Assembly: GCA_030448005.1 (NCBI GenBank)
Contig: JAUJNT010000001.1
Coordinates: forward strand, 443,602-507,601
DNA: 64,000 bases
Origin: Thermoleophilaceae bacterium
GTDB lineage: Bacteria > Actinomycetota > Thermoleophilia > Solirubrobacterales > Thermoleophilaceae
Reading direction: 5' to 3'
Both the position numbers and the translations under genes were made by a program. Below, one piece after another: positions 16,791 to 24,771 of this stretch. Under the pieces are notes generated by a model. That model made no database searches. It saw only the letters and a program-made list of their open reading frames with translations, and was not told where the DNA came from. Within the stretch, counting starts at the first letter, position 1; each line of letters starts with the position of its first letter.

Positions 16791-17375
16791 CTACCGCCGC
16801 CTGACCCGCTCGCAGTCGCGCGCGACCCGGTCGCCACGGTCGGCCACCACGCTGTCGCGCCCGATTCCACACGAGATCCGGTCGCCGCCGCGCCCGTCGT
16901 AGGCGTCGACGCGGTCCTTGCCCCCGCCGCCCGAGATCCGGTCCCTGCCGGTCGAGCCCTTGATCCGGTCGTTGCCGGAGTTGCCCTTCAGCACGTCGCT
17001 GCCGGAGTTGCCACTGATGCGGTCATTGCCCTGATCGCCCGCGACGCGGTCGTCCGAGCTGCCGCCGGAGATCACGTCGTTCGCCGAGCCGCCGTTGATG
17101 CGGTCGCGCCCGCGGCTTCCTGAGACGCTGTCCTTGCCCGACTGGCCGTGCAGGCGATCGTCGCCAAAGCCGCCGTTGATGCGGTCATCGCTCGCTCCGC
17201 CGCGGATGCGGTCGTTGCCAGAGCTGCCGACCATGCGGTCCTCGCCGAGGCCGCCGAGCATCAGGTCGTTGCCGAGGCCGCCCTGGCCGCGGTCGGCCCC
17301 CGTCCCGAGGTCGATGCAGTCGTTGCCCGCGAGGCCGTCCACGGTGTCGTTGCCCGTGCCACCGAAGATCCGGTC
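16791..17375. repeat. Direct repeat copy 2: RTX-coding segment
   Basis: This is the partner of 14711-15330. High nucleotide similarity over roughly 570 bp and the same gene end suggest recent duplication or gene conversion between two otherwise different exported proteins. Confidence 0.75.
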
Positions 17376-19091
17376 TCCGCGCACCGTGCCGGTGATCCGG
17401 CCGCCCGCTGCGCTGCCGCGGATGACGTTGGCGGTGAGCGCCGGGCAGCCGGCGAAGGCCGCCGATCCCGCGCCGGGGCCCGGAGGAGGCGGAGGTGGAG
17501 GCGGAGGTGCGCTCGGGCAGGCGGTCGGCCCGTTCGAGAGGAAGAAGTACACCTTGCCCTGATCCGTCTGGCCGCCGACATCCTGGTACGGGGCTCCAGC
17601 GACGTAGTCGGGCTCGCAGTCCCCGTTCAGGTCGCCGGGCGCCCGCGAGCTCCAGCCGAGGGCACCAGTGGGATCTTCGGCCACGTCCGCGGCCGGCGTG
17701 TTGAACCTCTTCAGCTCTGAGCCGTCCCTGCCGTCGAAGACGTAAACGGAGGTGTTCCGGGCTGACAGGTTGCTGACGAAGAGGTCGGGCCTTGCGTCCT
17801 TGTTGTAATCGGTCTTGCTGTTGGCCCACCCGAACGCCCTTCGTTCGCCGAGAAGGGGGTCGATCAGCTCGTAGAGCACCCGACCGGTGCCCGCGGCGAC
17901 CGTGGCCTTCCCGTCGAAGGTCCACGCTCGGCCGGCACCGCCGTGCCCACCGGTTGAGCCGGCGCCGAACGCATCGAAATAGAGGTCGTTCGTCCCGTCG
18001 GCGTTCAGGTCCCCCGGCGCGTAGCGGTCGGGGTCCTCAAGTGAGAAGAACCCGTTACCAACAGCCACTGGCGGATCGATCTTCGCGAGGACCCGGCCGG
18101 CGGTCGGGCCGCCGCCGCTGAACAGGTATGCGCGACCGACGAAGCGAAGACCCGATCCGGGGGGGTTGTAGGCGTAAGCGGAGACCATGTGGTCAGGCCA
18201 GCCGTCGTCGTTCACGTCGCCCGGGCTCTGGACGGTGCCACCGAAGCTGCACCTGCCGGGCACAACCGCGGAGGTGCAACCGTCCACGTCTTCTTGCGGT
18301 ACGTTGAGCTTGCGGACCAGAGATCCCGTGGCGCCGTTGAAGATGTAGGCCTGCCCCACGTCCTTCAGGCAGCCTGCGGGAACCGGATCCTGGTTGCCGC
18401 ACCCTGCCGGAAGGTCGTTGCCGTTGGCTCCGAGGATGATGTCACCCACCCTGTCGCCCGTGATGTCTCCGGCCGCCCCGATGCGCGTTCCGAACAGACC
18501 GCCGGCCTGGGGGTCGGGGTTGTCGAGCTCGTGGATTACCGCGCCGGTCGGGCCGTCGAGCACATACGCCTTGCCCTGGTCCACGTTGCCGTCGACGTCG
18601 CGATAGCCCCCCGACACCGTTACATCCTCCTTGCCGTCCCCGTTGACATCACCGGGAACCGAGACATAGAAGCCGACGCCGGAGTCGGACGTGGGGTTTG
18701 CCTGCGCTCCCGGACTGACGTTCCACACCACCTGCTGGGTGGCACCGTTGATCAGGGTCACCCTTCCTGCGTTGTTGTCCGCGGCTCCGCCCGGGCCCGG
18801 GGTTCCGCCCGTGACCTGCGCCGGCGGAAGATCCTGGGCATATGAGCCGACCACGATGTCCTGGACCCCGTCGCCCGTCAAGTCGCCGGCAGTGAGGCGC
18901 GTGCCGAAATTGGAGCGGACCCGGTCCTGCGTGGTGTCCACGGGGTCCGGAGAATCGACAGCCACCGTACGATAGGGCGTAGCCGGCGCCGCGCCGAAGC
19001 TGGTCGCGACGCCGAGGATAAGCGCTCCGCTCGCCACGGCCGCGAAGACCAAGACCTTGAAAGTCCTTGCTGCCATGCCGAAACGCTTCAC
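16791..19091 (-). CDS. Exported FG-GAP (integrin-like) repeat protein with C-terminal RTX-type repeats
   Basis: GTG 19091 is chosen because GGGAGGG lies about 9 nt upstream. The 766-residue product opens with a signal peptide (KVLVFAAVASGALILGV). About seven FG-GAP/VCBS-like repeats follow, with D-N-x-DGxxD calcium loops such as GDVNGDGKED, GDLNADGTND and GDLNGDCEPD. They should form a beta-propeller. A proline stretch (PPPPPPPPPGPG) links it to about 20 RTX nonapeptides and a CERVRRR tail. It is a secreted or surface calcium-dependent protein; ligand unknown. The motif at 19195-19243 ends 103 nt before the start. Confidence 0.85.
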   Translation of the reverse strand: MKRFGMAARTFKVLVFAAVASGALILGVATSFGAAPATPYRTVAVDSPDPVDTTQDRVRSNFGTRLTAGDLTGDGVQDIVVGSYAQDLPPAQVTGGTPGPGGAADNNAGRVTLINGATQQVVWNVSPGAQANPTSDSGVGFYVSVPGDVNGDGKEDVTVSGGYRDVDGNVDQGKAYVLDGPTGAVIHELDNPDPQAGGLFGTRIGAAGDITGDRVGDIILGANGNDLPAGCGNQDPVPAGCLKDVGQAYIFNGATGSLVRKLNVPQEDVDGCTSAVVPGRCSFGGTVQSPGDVNDDGWPDHMVSAYAYNPPGSGLRFVGRAYLFSGGGPTAGRVLAKIDPPVAVGNGFFSLEDPDRYAPGDLNADGTNDLYFDAFGAGSTGGHGGAGRAWTFDGKATVAAGTGRVLYELIDPLLGERRAFGWANSKTDYNKDARPDLFVSNLSARNTSVYVFDGRDGSELKRFNTPAADVAEDPTGALGWSSRAPGDLNGDCEPDYVAGAPYQDVGGQTDQGKVYFFLSNGPTACPSAPPPPPPPPPGPGAGSAAFAGCPALTANVIRGSAAGGRITGTVRGDRIFGGTGNDTVDGLAGNDCIDLGTGADRGQGGLGNDLMLGGLGEDRMVGSSGNDRIRGGASDDRINGGFGDDRLHGQSGKDSVSGSRGRDRINGGSANDVISGGSSDDRVAGDQGNDRISGNSGSDVLKGNSGNDRIKGSTGRDRISGGGGKDRVDAYDGRGGDRISCGIGRDSVVADRGDRVARDCERVRRR

Positions 19092-19194
19092 GCGGAGTGC
19101 CCTCCCTGGATTGAACCGAGCCACCAAGCGTTATCCCTGCGGTGACCCCAATGTGCCCGTTACGAGCCACAGGCTTGCGAAAGGGGACAAGGTT

Positions 19195-19243
19195 TTCAAT
19201 CCGTAGAGCTACGTAATTTTCGTCGGAGCTACGTAGTTTTGAC
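19195..19243 (-). promoter_or_regulatory. Shared upstream motif, copy 2
   Basis: On the minus strand it contains AAAACTACGTAGC, then GAAAATTACGTAGC and CTACGGATTGA. The two CTACGTAG-like half-sites are about 22 nt apart. It ends 103 nt before the GTG of the FG-GAP/RTX gene and aligns with copies at 11441-11490 and 23751-23799. Confidence 0.7.
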
Positions 19244-19320
19244 CTCACAAGGCCCGGAAGGCCAGTCTGGTTGCAGAGTCAGGTGTGTCAGCCACTATCG
19301 TCACCCGGTGAGTCTGCCTA

Positions 19321-22014
19321 GTGCGGCGACCCGTGGGAGCCATGGCTAACGATTCGGGCAAGGGAGACAGGACGCGGGCGCGGGGCTCGCCGGGCCTGTG
19401 GTGCTCGATTGCGATCATCGTCATGTTCGCCGCCTTCTTCGCCCTGCTGGAGGCGTCTCGCCCACACGCGTCGGGCGAAAAGCTCCGCTTCGACCAGTTC
19501 ACTCGCCTGGTCCAGTCGCGTGACATAAAGGACGCCCGCATTCTCGTCGAGGACGGCGTCGTCGTGGGCAGCTACAGACGAAACGACGGCTCCACCGCCA
19601 GCTACAACGCTCCTTACCTGAAGGGCGGGCTGGCCGAGCGAGACCTCACCTACCTGCTGGTCCGCAACCGGATCCCTACCACGATCGATCAGCAGTTCGC
19701 GAAGAGCCTGATCGAACCCCTCACCTACCTGCTCCCCGCCCTGATCCTCGTGGTGGTGTTCATATACGTGATCTTGGCATCCCGCAGCGGAACCGGCCTG
19801 TTTGCCACCCGCAGCGGCGCTCGCCGGGTCGAGCAACAGCAGGGCGGCGCGACGTTCGCCGACGTCGCCGGCCAGGATCAGGCGATTGCCGAGCTGCGCG
19901 ACATCACCGAGTTCCTCTCAGAGCCGGCGCGGTTCCGCGAGCTCGGCGCCCGCCACCCGAAGGGCGTCCTGCTCTACGGCCCGCCGGGCTGTGGCAAGAC
20001 CCTGCTCGCGCGCGCCCTGGCGGGGGAGACGGGCGCTTCCTTCTATTACATCTCAGGCTCGGATTTCGTCGACATGTACACGGGCGTGGGCGCGGCGCGC
20101 GTGCGCAATCTCTTCCGGGAGGCGCGCGAGAACGTGCCCGCGATCGTGTTCATCGACGAGCTCGACTCGGTCGGCAGGCACCGGACGGGCGGGGGCGCCG
20201 GGGCCGAGACCGGAGGAGGCGAGGAGCAAGAGCAGGCGCTCAACCAGATCCTCACCGAGATGGACGGCTTCTCGGTGACCGACGAGGTCATCCTCGTCGG
20301 AGCGACCAACCGGCCCGACGTGCTCGACCCCGCCCTGCTGCGACCCGGCCGGTTCGACCGCACCGTCGGTCTCGAGCAGCCGACCGAGGAGGGGCGCTTT
20401 GCCATCCTCTCGCTCCACGCCCGGAGCACCCGGCTGGATCCCGAGGTCGACCTGCGCGACATCGCCAACCGCGCCATCGGCCTCACGGGCGCGGACCTGG
20501 CGAACGTGATCAACGAGGCCGCGCTCCTCGCCGGGCGCGCCCACCGGTCCACGATCTCGAGCACCGAGCTCGAGCAGGGGCTGCAGAGGATCCTCGAGGC
20601 CCCCGAGCGCCAGCGGCGCCTGTCGATGCGCGACCGCAGCGTCGGGCGCCGCGCGACCGGCGCGGAAGCGCGGGTGACATTTGCCGACGTCGCCGGCGTC
20701 GACGACGCCCTCGAGGAGCTCGGGGACATACGGGACTACCTCGCCCTGCCGGAGCGCTTCATGAAGCTGGGAGCTCGCGCGCCGCGAGGCATCCTCCTGG
20801 CCGGGCCCCCTGGATGCGGGAAGACCCTCCTCGCACGGGCGCTCGCCGGTGAGGCCAACGCAGCCTTCTTTCAGGCGGCGGCCACGGAGTTCGTCGAGGA
20901 GATGCAAGGCCGCGGGGCCGCACGCGTGCGGGACCTGTTCGCCGAGGCCAAGAGCGCCGCGCCCGCGATCCTGTTCATCGACGAGATCGACGCCGTCGGG
21001 ACGCGTCGAGGAGCGACGGCCGACGCCAGCGAGAGCGAGCACACGCTCAACCAGATCCTCGTGGAGCTCGACGGCTTCCAGCAGGGCTCCGGAATGATCG
21101 TGATGGCGGCCACCAACAGACCGGACATCCTCGACCCCGCACTCATGCGGGCGGGGCGGTTCGACCGCCAGGTCACAATCGACCTGCCAGACCGGGCCGG
21201 CAGGCGCGCCATCCTTGAAATCCACTCCAGGGCCACGCCGCTTGCCCCAGATGTGGATCTCGATGCGGTGGCCGGGGCGACAGCCGGCTTCTCCGGAGCC
21301 GACCTGGCCACCGTCATGAACGAGGCGGGACTGCTCGCCGCCCGCAAGGACCTCTACGAGCTGACCGCCCAGACCATCGACGACGCGATCTCGAGGGCGG
21401 TGCTCGGCATCTCCTCGCGCCGGCATGTGATGTCCGAGGAAGAGCGCCGGGTGACGGCCTACCACGAGGCCGGACACGCGCTGGTCGGACGCACGCTGCC
21501 CGGCGTGACGGTGCCGCACAAGCTCAGCATCATCCCGCACAGCCTGGCCCTGGGGTTCGTCTGGCAGGCGGACGAGGCCGAGCGCTCGACCCATTCACGC
21601 TCGATGCTCCTCAACCAGATGGCGATGGGCCTGGCGGGAAGAGCCGCCGAGGAGCTGGTGTTCGGCGAGTCTGGCTCCGGGGCGGGCCCCGACCTGCGGG
21701 AGGTCAACGCCGTCGCGCGCAGGATGGTGTGCGAGCTCGGCATGAGCGAGGCGCTCGGAGGCATGAGCTTCAGCCCGGACGGCGAAGGCGATCCGGGCGA
21801 GGGCTTGGCCCTACGCTACTCCGAGAAGGAGGCCCAAATGGTCGGGGACGAGGTGCGCCGGCTGGTGGACGAGGCAGACCGGCGCGCGCTGGAGGTTCTG
21901 CGCGAGTCCCGTGCGACCCTCGACCGCCTCGCCGAACTGCTGCTGGAGCGCGAGACGCTGTCCGGGCCGGAGCTCGAGGCGATCCTGGACGATTCGCTGG
22001 TCCCCTCGCCCTAG
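19321..22014 (+). CDS. FtsH-like membrane AAA+ protease with two tandem AAA+ modules
   Basis: The 897-residue product has an FtsH layout: TM1 near residues 27-44, an extracytoplasmic domain, TM2 near 134-153, ATPase, then the M41 zinc protease with HEAGH at 715-719. Unlike ordinary FtsH it carries two complete AAA+ modules. Each has GPPGCGKT (220-227 and 495-502), a Walker B (FIDELD, FIDEID) and a GRFDR arginine-finger region. The first pore loop is MYTGVG; the second is EMQGRG and lacks the aromatic residue. FtsH degrades membrane and misfolded proteins. GTG 19321 and ATG 19342 are both possible starts. It is divergent from the FG-GAP gene. Confidence 0.88.
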   Translation: MRRPVGAMANDSGKGDRTRARGSPGLWCSIAIIVMFAAFFALLEASRPHASGEKLRFDQFTRLVQSRDIKDARILVEDGVVVGSYRRNDGSTASYNAPYLKGGLAERDLTYLLVRNRIPTTIDQQFAKSLIEPLTYLLPALILVVVFIYVILASRSGTGLFATRSGARRVEQQQGGATFADVAGQDQAIAELRDITEFLSEPARFRELGARHPKGVLLYGPPGCGKTLLARALAGETGASFYYISGSDFVDMYTGVGAARVRNLFREARENVPAIVFIDELDSVGRHRTGGGAGAETGGGEEQEQALNQILTEMDGFSVTDEVILVGATNRPDVLDPALLRPGRFDRTVGLEQPTEEGRFAILSLHARSTRLDPEVDLRDIANRAIGLTGADLANVINEAALLAGRAHRSTISSTELEQGLQRILEAPERQRRLSMRDRSVGRRATGAEARVTFADVAGVDDALEELGDIRDYLALPERFMKLGARAPRGILLAGPPGCGKTLLARALAGEANAAFFQAAATEFVEEMQGRGAARVRDLFAEAKSAAPAILFIDEIDAVGTRRGATADASESEHTLNQILVELDGFQQGSGMIVMAATNRPDILDPALMRAGRFDRQVTIDLPDRAGRRAILEIHSRATPLAPDVDLDAVAGATAGFSGADLATVMNEAGLLAARKDLYELTAQTIDDAISRAVLGISSRRHVMSEEERRVTAYHEAGHALVGRTLPGVTVPHKLSIIPHSLALGFVWQADEAERSTHSRSMLLNQMAMGLAGRAAEELVFGESGSGAGPDLREVNAVARRMVCELGMSEALGGMSFSPDGEGDPGEGLALRYSEKEAQMVGDEVRRLVDEADRRALEVLRESRATLDRLAELLLERETLSGPELEAILDDSLVPSP

Positions 22015-22016
22015 CT

Positions 22017-23693
22017 TCAGCGTTGGTGAGCGCGCCAGCGCCGGAGCGCCGCCGCGGACAGTGCGATCGCCAAGAGCAACAGTCCGACGGACGCGAGTCC
22101 GGGGGCGCCGAGCGGAAGGCCGCCGGAGGGATCGCCGGACGGCGTCACCGCGGGCGCTTGACGCGCCGAGCGGGGCTCGTCCGGCGCCAGGAAGCTGCGC
22201 TTGTCGAGAATGCCCACCCCCTTCACGGAGACCCAGCCGTCATAGACGGCGGGGCGGTACGCAGACGCGCCCGGCGAGAAGAGAAGCGGGATGGAGGGAA
22301 CGTTGCGCGCGAGCCGGCGCAGCTCCGCCGCGGCAGCTCTGAGCCGCGTCCGCCGGTCCGGTGCCCGCGCGACCCGCTCGGCGAGCCGGTCGAACGCGAC
22401 ACTCTTGTAGCCGGTCCGGTTGAGGCGTGCCCCGGAAGCGAAGTAGCTGCTGAGGTAGTCAGGGTCGTAGGAGGCAAGCGGTGAGATGCCGGTGATCGCC
22501 GCCTGAAAGTCGGGGGAGCCGTCGGCACCGAGGGCCCGATCGAGGGCCCGCCTGGAAACCGCGGTCAGCTTGGCCCTGGCGCCGGCCCGCCGGAGAGCCG
22601 CCACCACCTGCCGGCCGACTACCAGCCTCAGCATGTTGTCCTTGGACGCCAGCACCTCGATCGCGGGGTTTCCGAGCCGGGTCATCGCGCGTCGAGCGGC
22701 GGACTCGTCCGCGCGGTGAAGCCGTGAGTCGGCCGCCCAGGGCGACTCCGGATGGAGGAAGCCCCGGTTCGCAGGGAGCCCCTCGAGCGCGTCTGCGATT
22801 CGGTCGAGGTCGAGCGCGCGAGCCACCGCGCGTCGGGCCTCGATGCGGTCGAGTGGCGCACGTCTCAGGTTGAGGGCAAGGGCCGTGCCCGTGTAGTTGA
22901 CACCCGGTCGAGCCTCGATTGCCGGTTCGTTGCCGAGCCGTTCCAGGGTTGCCGGGCCAAGACCCGTCGGGATGACGTCCACATCGCCTCGTTCGAGGGC
23001 ATCGACCGCGCGCCGGCCGCCACGCGTGAAGTCGACCTCGATCCGGTCCACCCGCGGCCTTCCGCGGAAGTATGCGCGGTTGGCGCTGAACATGTACCCC
23101 TTTCCGGGATCGTGGGAGGTCAGGCGGTACGGACCGCTCCCGACGGGCAGCCCGGGGGGGACCACCCCGCTCCCCCCGCGCGCCCATAGGTGTCGGGGGA
23201 GGATCGGAAGGTCGGCCAGCGGCTGGTCGAGGAAGCCGGGTGCCCACCGGCGGAGGTGGATCGCGACGGTGTGCGCATTCACGGCCCGCACGCGGTCGAC
23301 CACCCTGACCTGGGTCGTGAACCGCAGGTGAAGATGACTCTTGACGAATTCGAAGGTGAACGCCACGTCCGCGGCGGTGAGCGGGCGGCCGTCGTGCCAT
23401 CGCACGCCTCTTCGCAGGCGAAGCACCAGCCGGCGCCCCCCGGCACTGCGCGCCACCGAACGCGCAAGCCAGGGCTTTGGCTTGCCGTCACGGTCGCGCC
23501 AGAGGAGCGTGTCGTAGATCAGCGTGACCAAGGGGTAACCGAGCTCGAAGCTGTAGGGAGTCAGGGTGCCCTCGTGCCGCGGGAACGGGACGCGGACCAG
23601 CGGCGCCGAGGTCCGCGCGCTCACGGGCACAGGCGAGCACACGGTCGCAGCCGCGCAGGTGAGGGAGGCGACGATGAGCGCCACACGCCTCAT
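22017..23693 (-). CDS. Family-5 extracellular solute-binding protein with a C-terminal membrane anchor
   Basis: The 558-residue product resembles DppA/OppA-type peptide-binding proteins (SBP_bac_5). It has a signal peptide ending near VPVSA, then LVRVPFPRHEGTLTPYSF, the RLRRGVRWHDGRPLTAADV motif and the GSGPYRLTSHDPGKGY segment. Such proteins normally deliver peptides to an ABC importer. Here there is no lipobox, and the C-terminus carries a hydrophobic helix (GLASVGLLLLAIALSAAAL) with a basic tail, so it is probably anchored at the C-terminal end. No permease or ATPase genes are adjacent. It converges on the FtsH-like gene with a 2-nt gap. Confidence 0.8.
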   Translation of the reverse strand: MRRVALIVASLTCAAATVCSPVPVSARTSAPLVRVPFPRHEGTLTPYSFELGYPLVTLIYDTLLWRDRDGKPKPWLARSVARSAGGRRLVLRLRRGVRWHDGRPLTAADVAFTFEFVKSHLHLRFTTQVRVVDRVRAVNAHTVAIHLRRWAPGFLDQPLADLPILPRHLWARGGSGVVPPGLPVGSGPYRLTSHDPGKGYMFSANRAYFRGRPRVDRIEVDFTRGGRRAVDALERGDVDVIPTGLGPATLERLGNEPAIEARPGVNYTGTALALNLRRAPLDRIEARRAVARALDLDRIADALEGLPANRGFLHPESPWAADSRLHRADESAARRAMTRLGNPAIEVLASKDNMLRLVVGRQVVAALRRAGARAKLTAVSRRALDRALGADGSPDFQAAITGISPLASYDPDYLSSYFASGARLNRTGYKSVAFDRLAERVARAPDRRTRLRAAAAELRRLARNVPSIPLLFSPGASAYRPAVYDGWVSVKGVGILDKRSFLAPDEPRSARQAPAVTPSGDPSGGLPLGAPGLASVGLLLLAIALSAAALRRWRAHQR

Positions 23694-23750
23694 GAGGAGC
23701 GTTCCATGCAGCGTTCACCCTAGAGACCGACCCTCGACATTTCGGTGACT

Positions 23751-23799
23751 GGGAAAACTACGTAGCCGCCCAGAAAAATAGGTAGCACTACGAATTGAT
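23751..23799 (+). promoter_or_regulatory. Shared upstream motif, copy 3
   Basis: It contains AAAACTACGTAGC, then GAAAAATAGGTAGC and CTACGAATTGAT, in the same order and spacing as copies 1 and 2. It is plus-oriented and ends 93 nt before the GTG of the Pro/Ala/Ser-rich surface protein. The solute-binding protein gene starts on its other side. Confidence 0.7.
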
Positions 23800-23892
23800 G
23801 CGCCGCCGATCGTGGGCTTTACTCGTTTGTGGTACGGGAGGCACAGTGCGTGGCGCGCTGGCTCCGACAGCAGAGAACTTCTGGAGGAAACC

Positions 23893-24621
23893 GTGAACCT
23901 ACGTATTCGCCGCCTTTCGTCGGCAGCCGTCCTGTCCGTTCTGTGCGCCTGCACGGCGGGGGCGAGTCTCGCTTGGGCATGTGCCCCCGGCAATTGGGGA
24001 TGGACTCCGCCCGCGACTCCTGAGTCGACTCCGACGAGTGGTGGGCACACGCCGCCTGCCTCCCCCGCACCGTCTAGCAGCCTTGCCCCCGCTGAGGCGT
24101 CACCTTCCGAGCCGGCGCAGAGCCAGCCGCGCCAGCCGGCCAGGAGCCCCGCCCAGAGCCCGGCCAGGCAGCCGGCCAGGAGCCCCGCAAACGCGCCAAG
24201 CCGAGCGTTCGCCCCGCGCCGCTCGACCGGCGGCTCCCCCGGTGTCGCCGCGGCGCCTCGCGGTGCCCAGAGCTCCGGCGCGGCTGCCGGAACGCAGTCG
24301 CGGGCAGCTCGATCGGCCGCACGAGGCCGTGCAGCCGCCGCTCGCTCCGGTGCGGCCAAGAAGTCGAAGCAGGCCACCTCTCCGTCCCGTGCCCGTTCCA
24401 ATGCCACCGTGCAGGCCGCGACCGACGGCGATGCGTGGAGCGGAGCAGGGAGCAAGAGCCCGTCGCTCCTGCCGAGCGCAAGCGACCCGGCCGCTCCGGC
24501 CACCAATGCCGGGGGTGCGCTGGGCGTGGGTGCAGCGTTGCTGGGACTTGGCTTGGTGGGACTCTTCGGAGGACTCGCCGTTGCCGAGACGCGCAGGCGG
24601 CGCTCCCTGGCTCGGAGGTAG
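23893..24621 (+). CDS. Pro/Ala/Ser-rich surface protein with C-terminal membrane anchor
   Basis: GTG 23893 is preceded by GGAGG at 7 nt, which sets the start although the frame is open upstream. The 242-residue product has a signal peptide (AVLSVLCACTAGASLAWAC) and about 150 residues of low-complexity Pro/Ala/Ser/Arg sequence with repeats such as QPARSPAQSPARQPARSP. A hydrophobic helix (LGVGAALLGLGLVGLFGGLAVA) and an Arg-rich stop-transfer tail follow. This suggests a wall-spanning stalk attached to the membrane; no enzyme motif is present. The shared motif lies 93 nt upstream and a strong terminator follows. Confidence 0.75.
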   Translation: MNLRIRRLSSAAVLSVLCACTAGASLAWACAPGNWGWTPPATPESTPTSGGHTPPASPAPSSSLAPAEASPSEPAQSQPRQPARSPAQSPARQPARSPANAPSRAFAPRRSTGGSPGVAAAPRGAQSSGAAAGTQSRAARSAARGRAAAARSGAAKKSKQATSPSRARSNATVQAATDGDAWSGAGSKSPSLLPSASDPAAPATNAGGALGVGAALLGLGLVGLFGGLAVAETRRRRSLARR

Positions 24622-24665
24622 ACAGGCAGCCTGACGAAAAGCAATCTTAAGGTCCTTGGCAGCAG

Positions 24666-24698
24666 GCGCAGGGCGCGGATTCATTCCGCGCCCTGCGC
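24666..24698. terminator. Strong GC-rich stem-loop terminator
   Basis: GCGCAGGGCGCGGA (24666-24679) and TCCGCGCCCTGCGC (24685-24698) form a perfect 14-bp stem with a 5-nt loop, 45 nt after the surface-protein stop codon. It is followed by TTCC rather than a long T-run. It is the strongest hairpin of this type in the window. Confidence 0.8.
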
Positions 24699-24771
24699 TT
24701 CCAGTTGAGGCCTCAGACATCATGCTCTGAGCGTCGGATCAGATGGGGTCACGGAAGGAAGCGGGGGAGCA

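Noticed and set aside
14711..17375. Dense, regularly spaced GC-rich repeats that look like a CRISPR array or tandem DNA repeat
   Set aside because: They are in frame and encode RTX nonapeptides. The spacing is 27 nt, there are no unique spacers, and no cas genes are present.
22017..22120. LPXTG sortase signal in the family-5 binding protein
   Set aside because: The LPLGAPG stretch is not the LPXTG consensus, and no sortase gene is in the window. A simple membrane anchor is enough.
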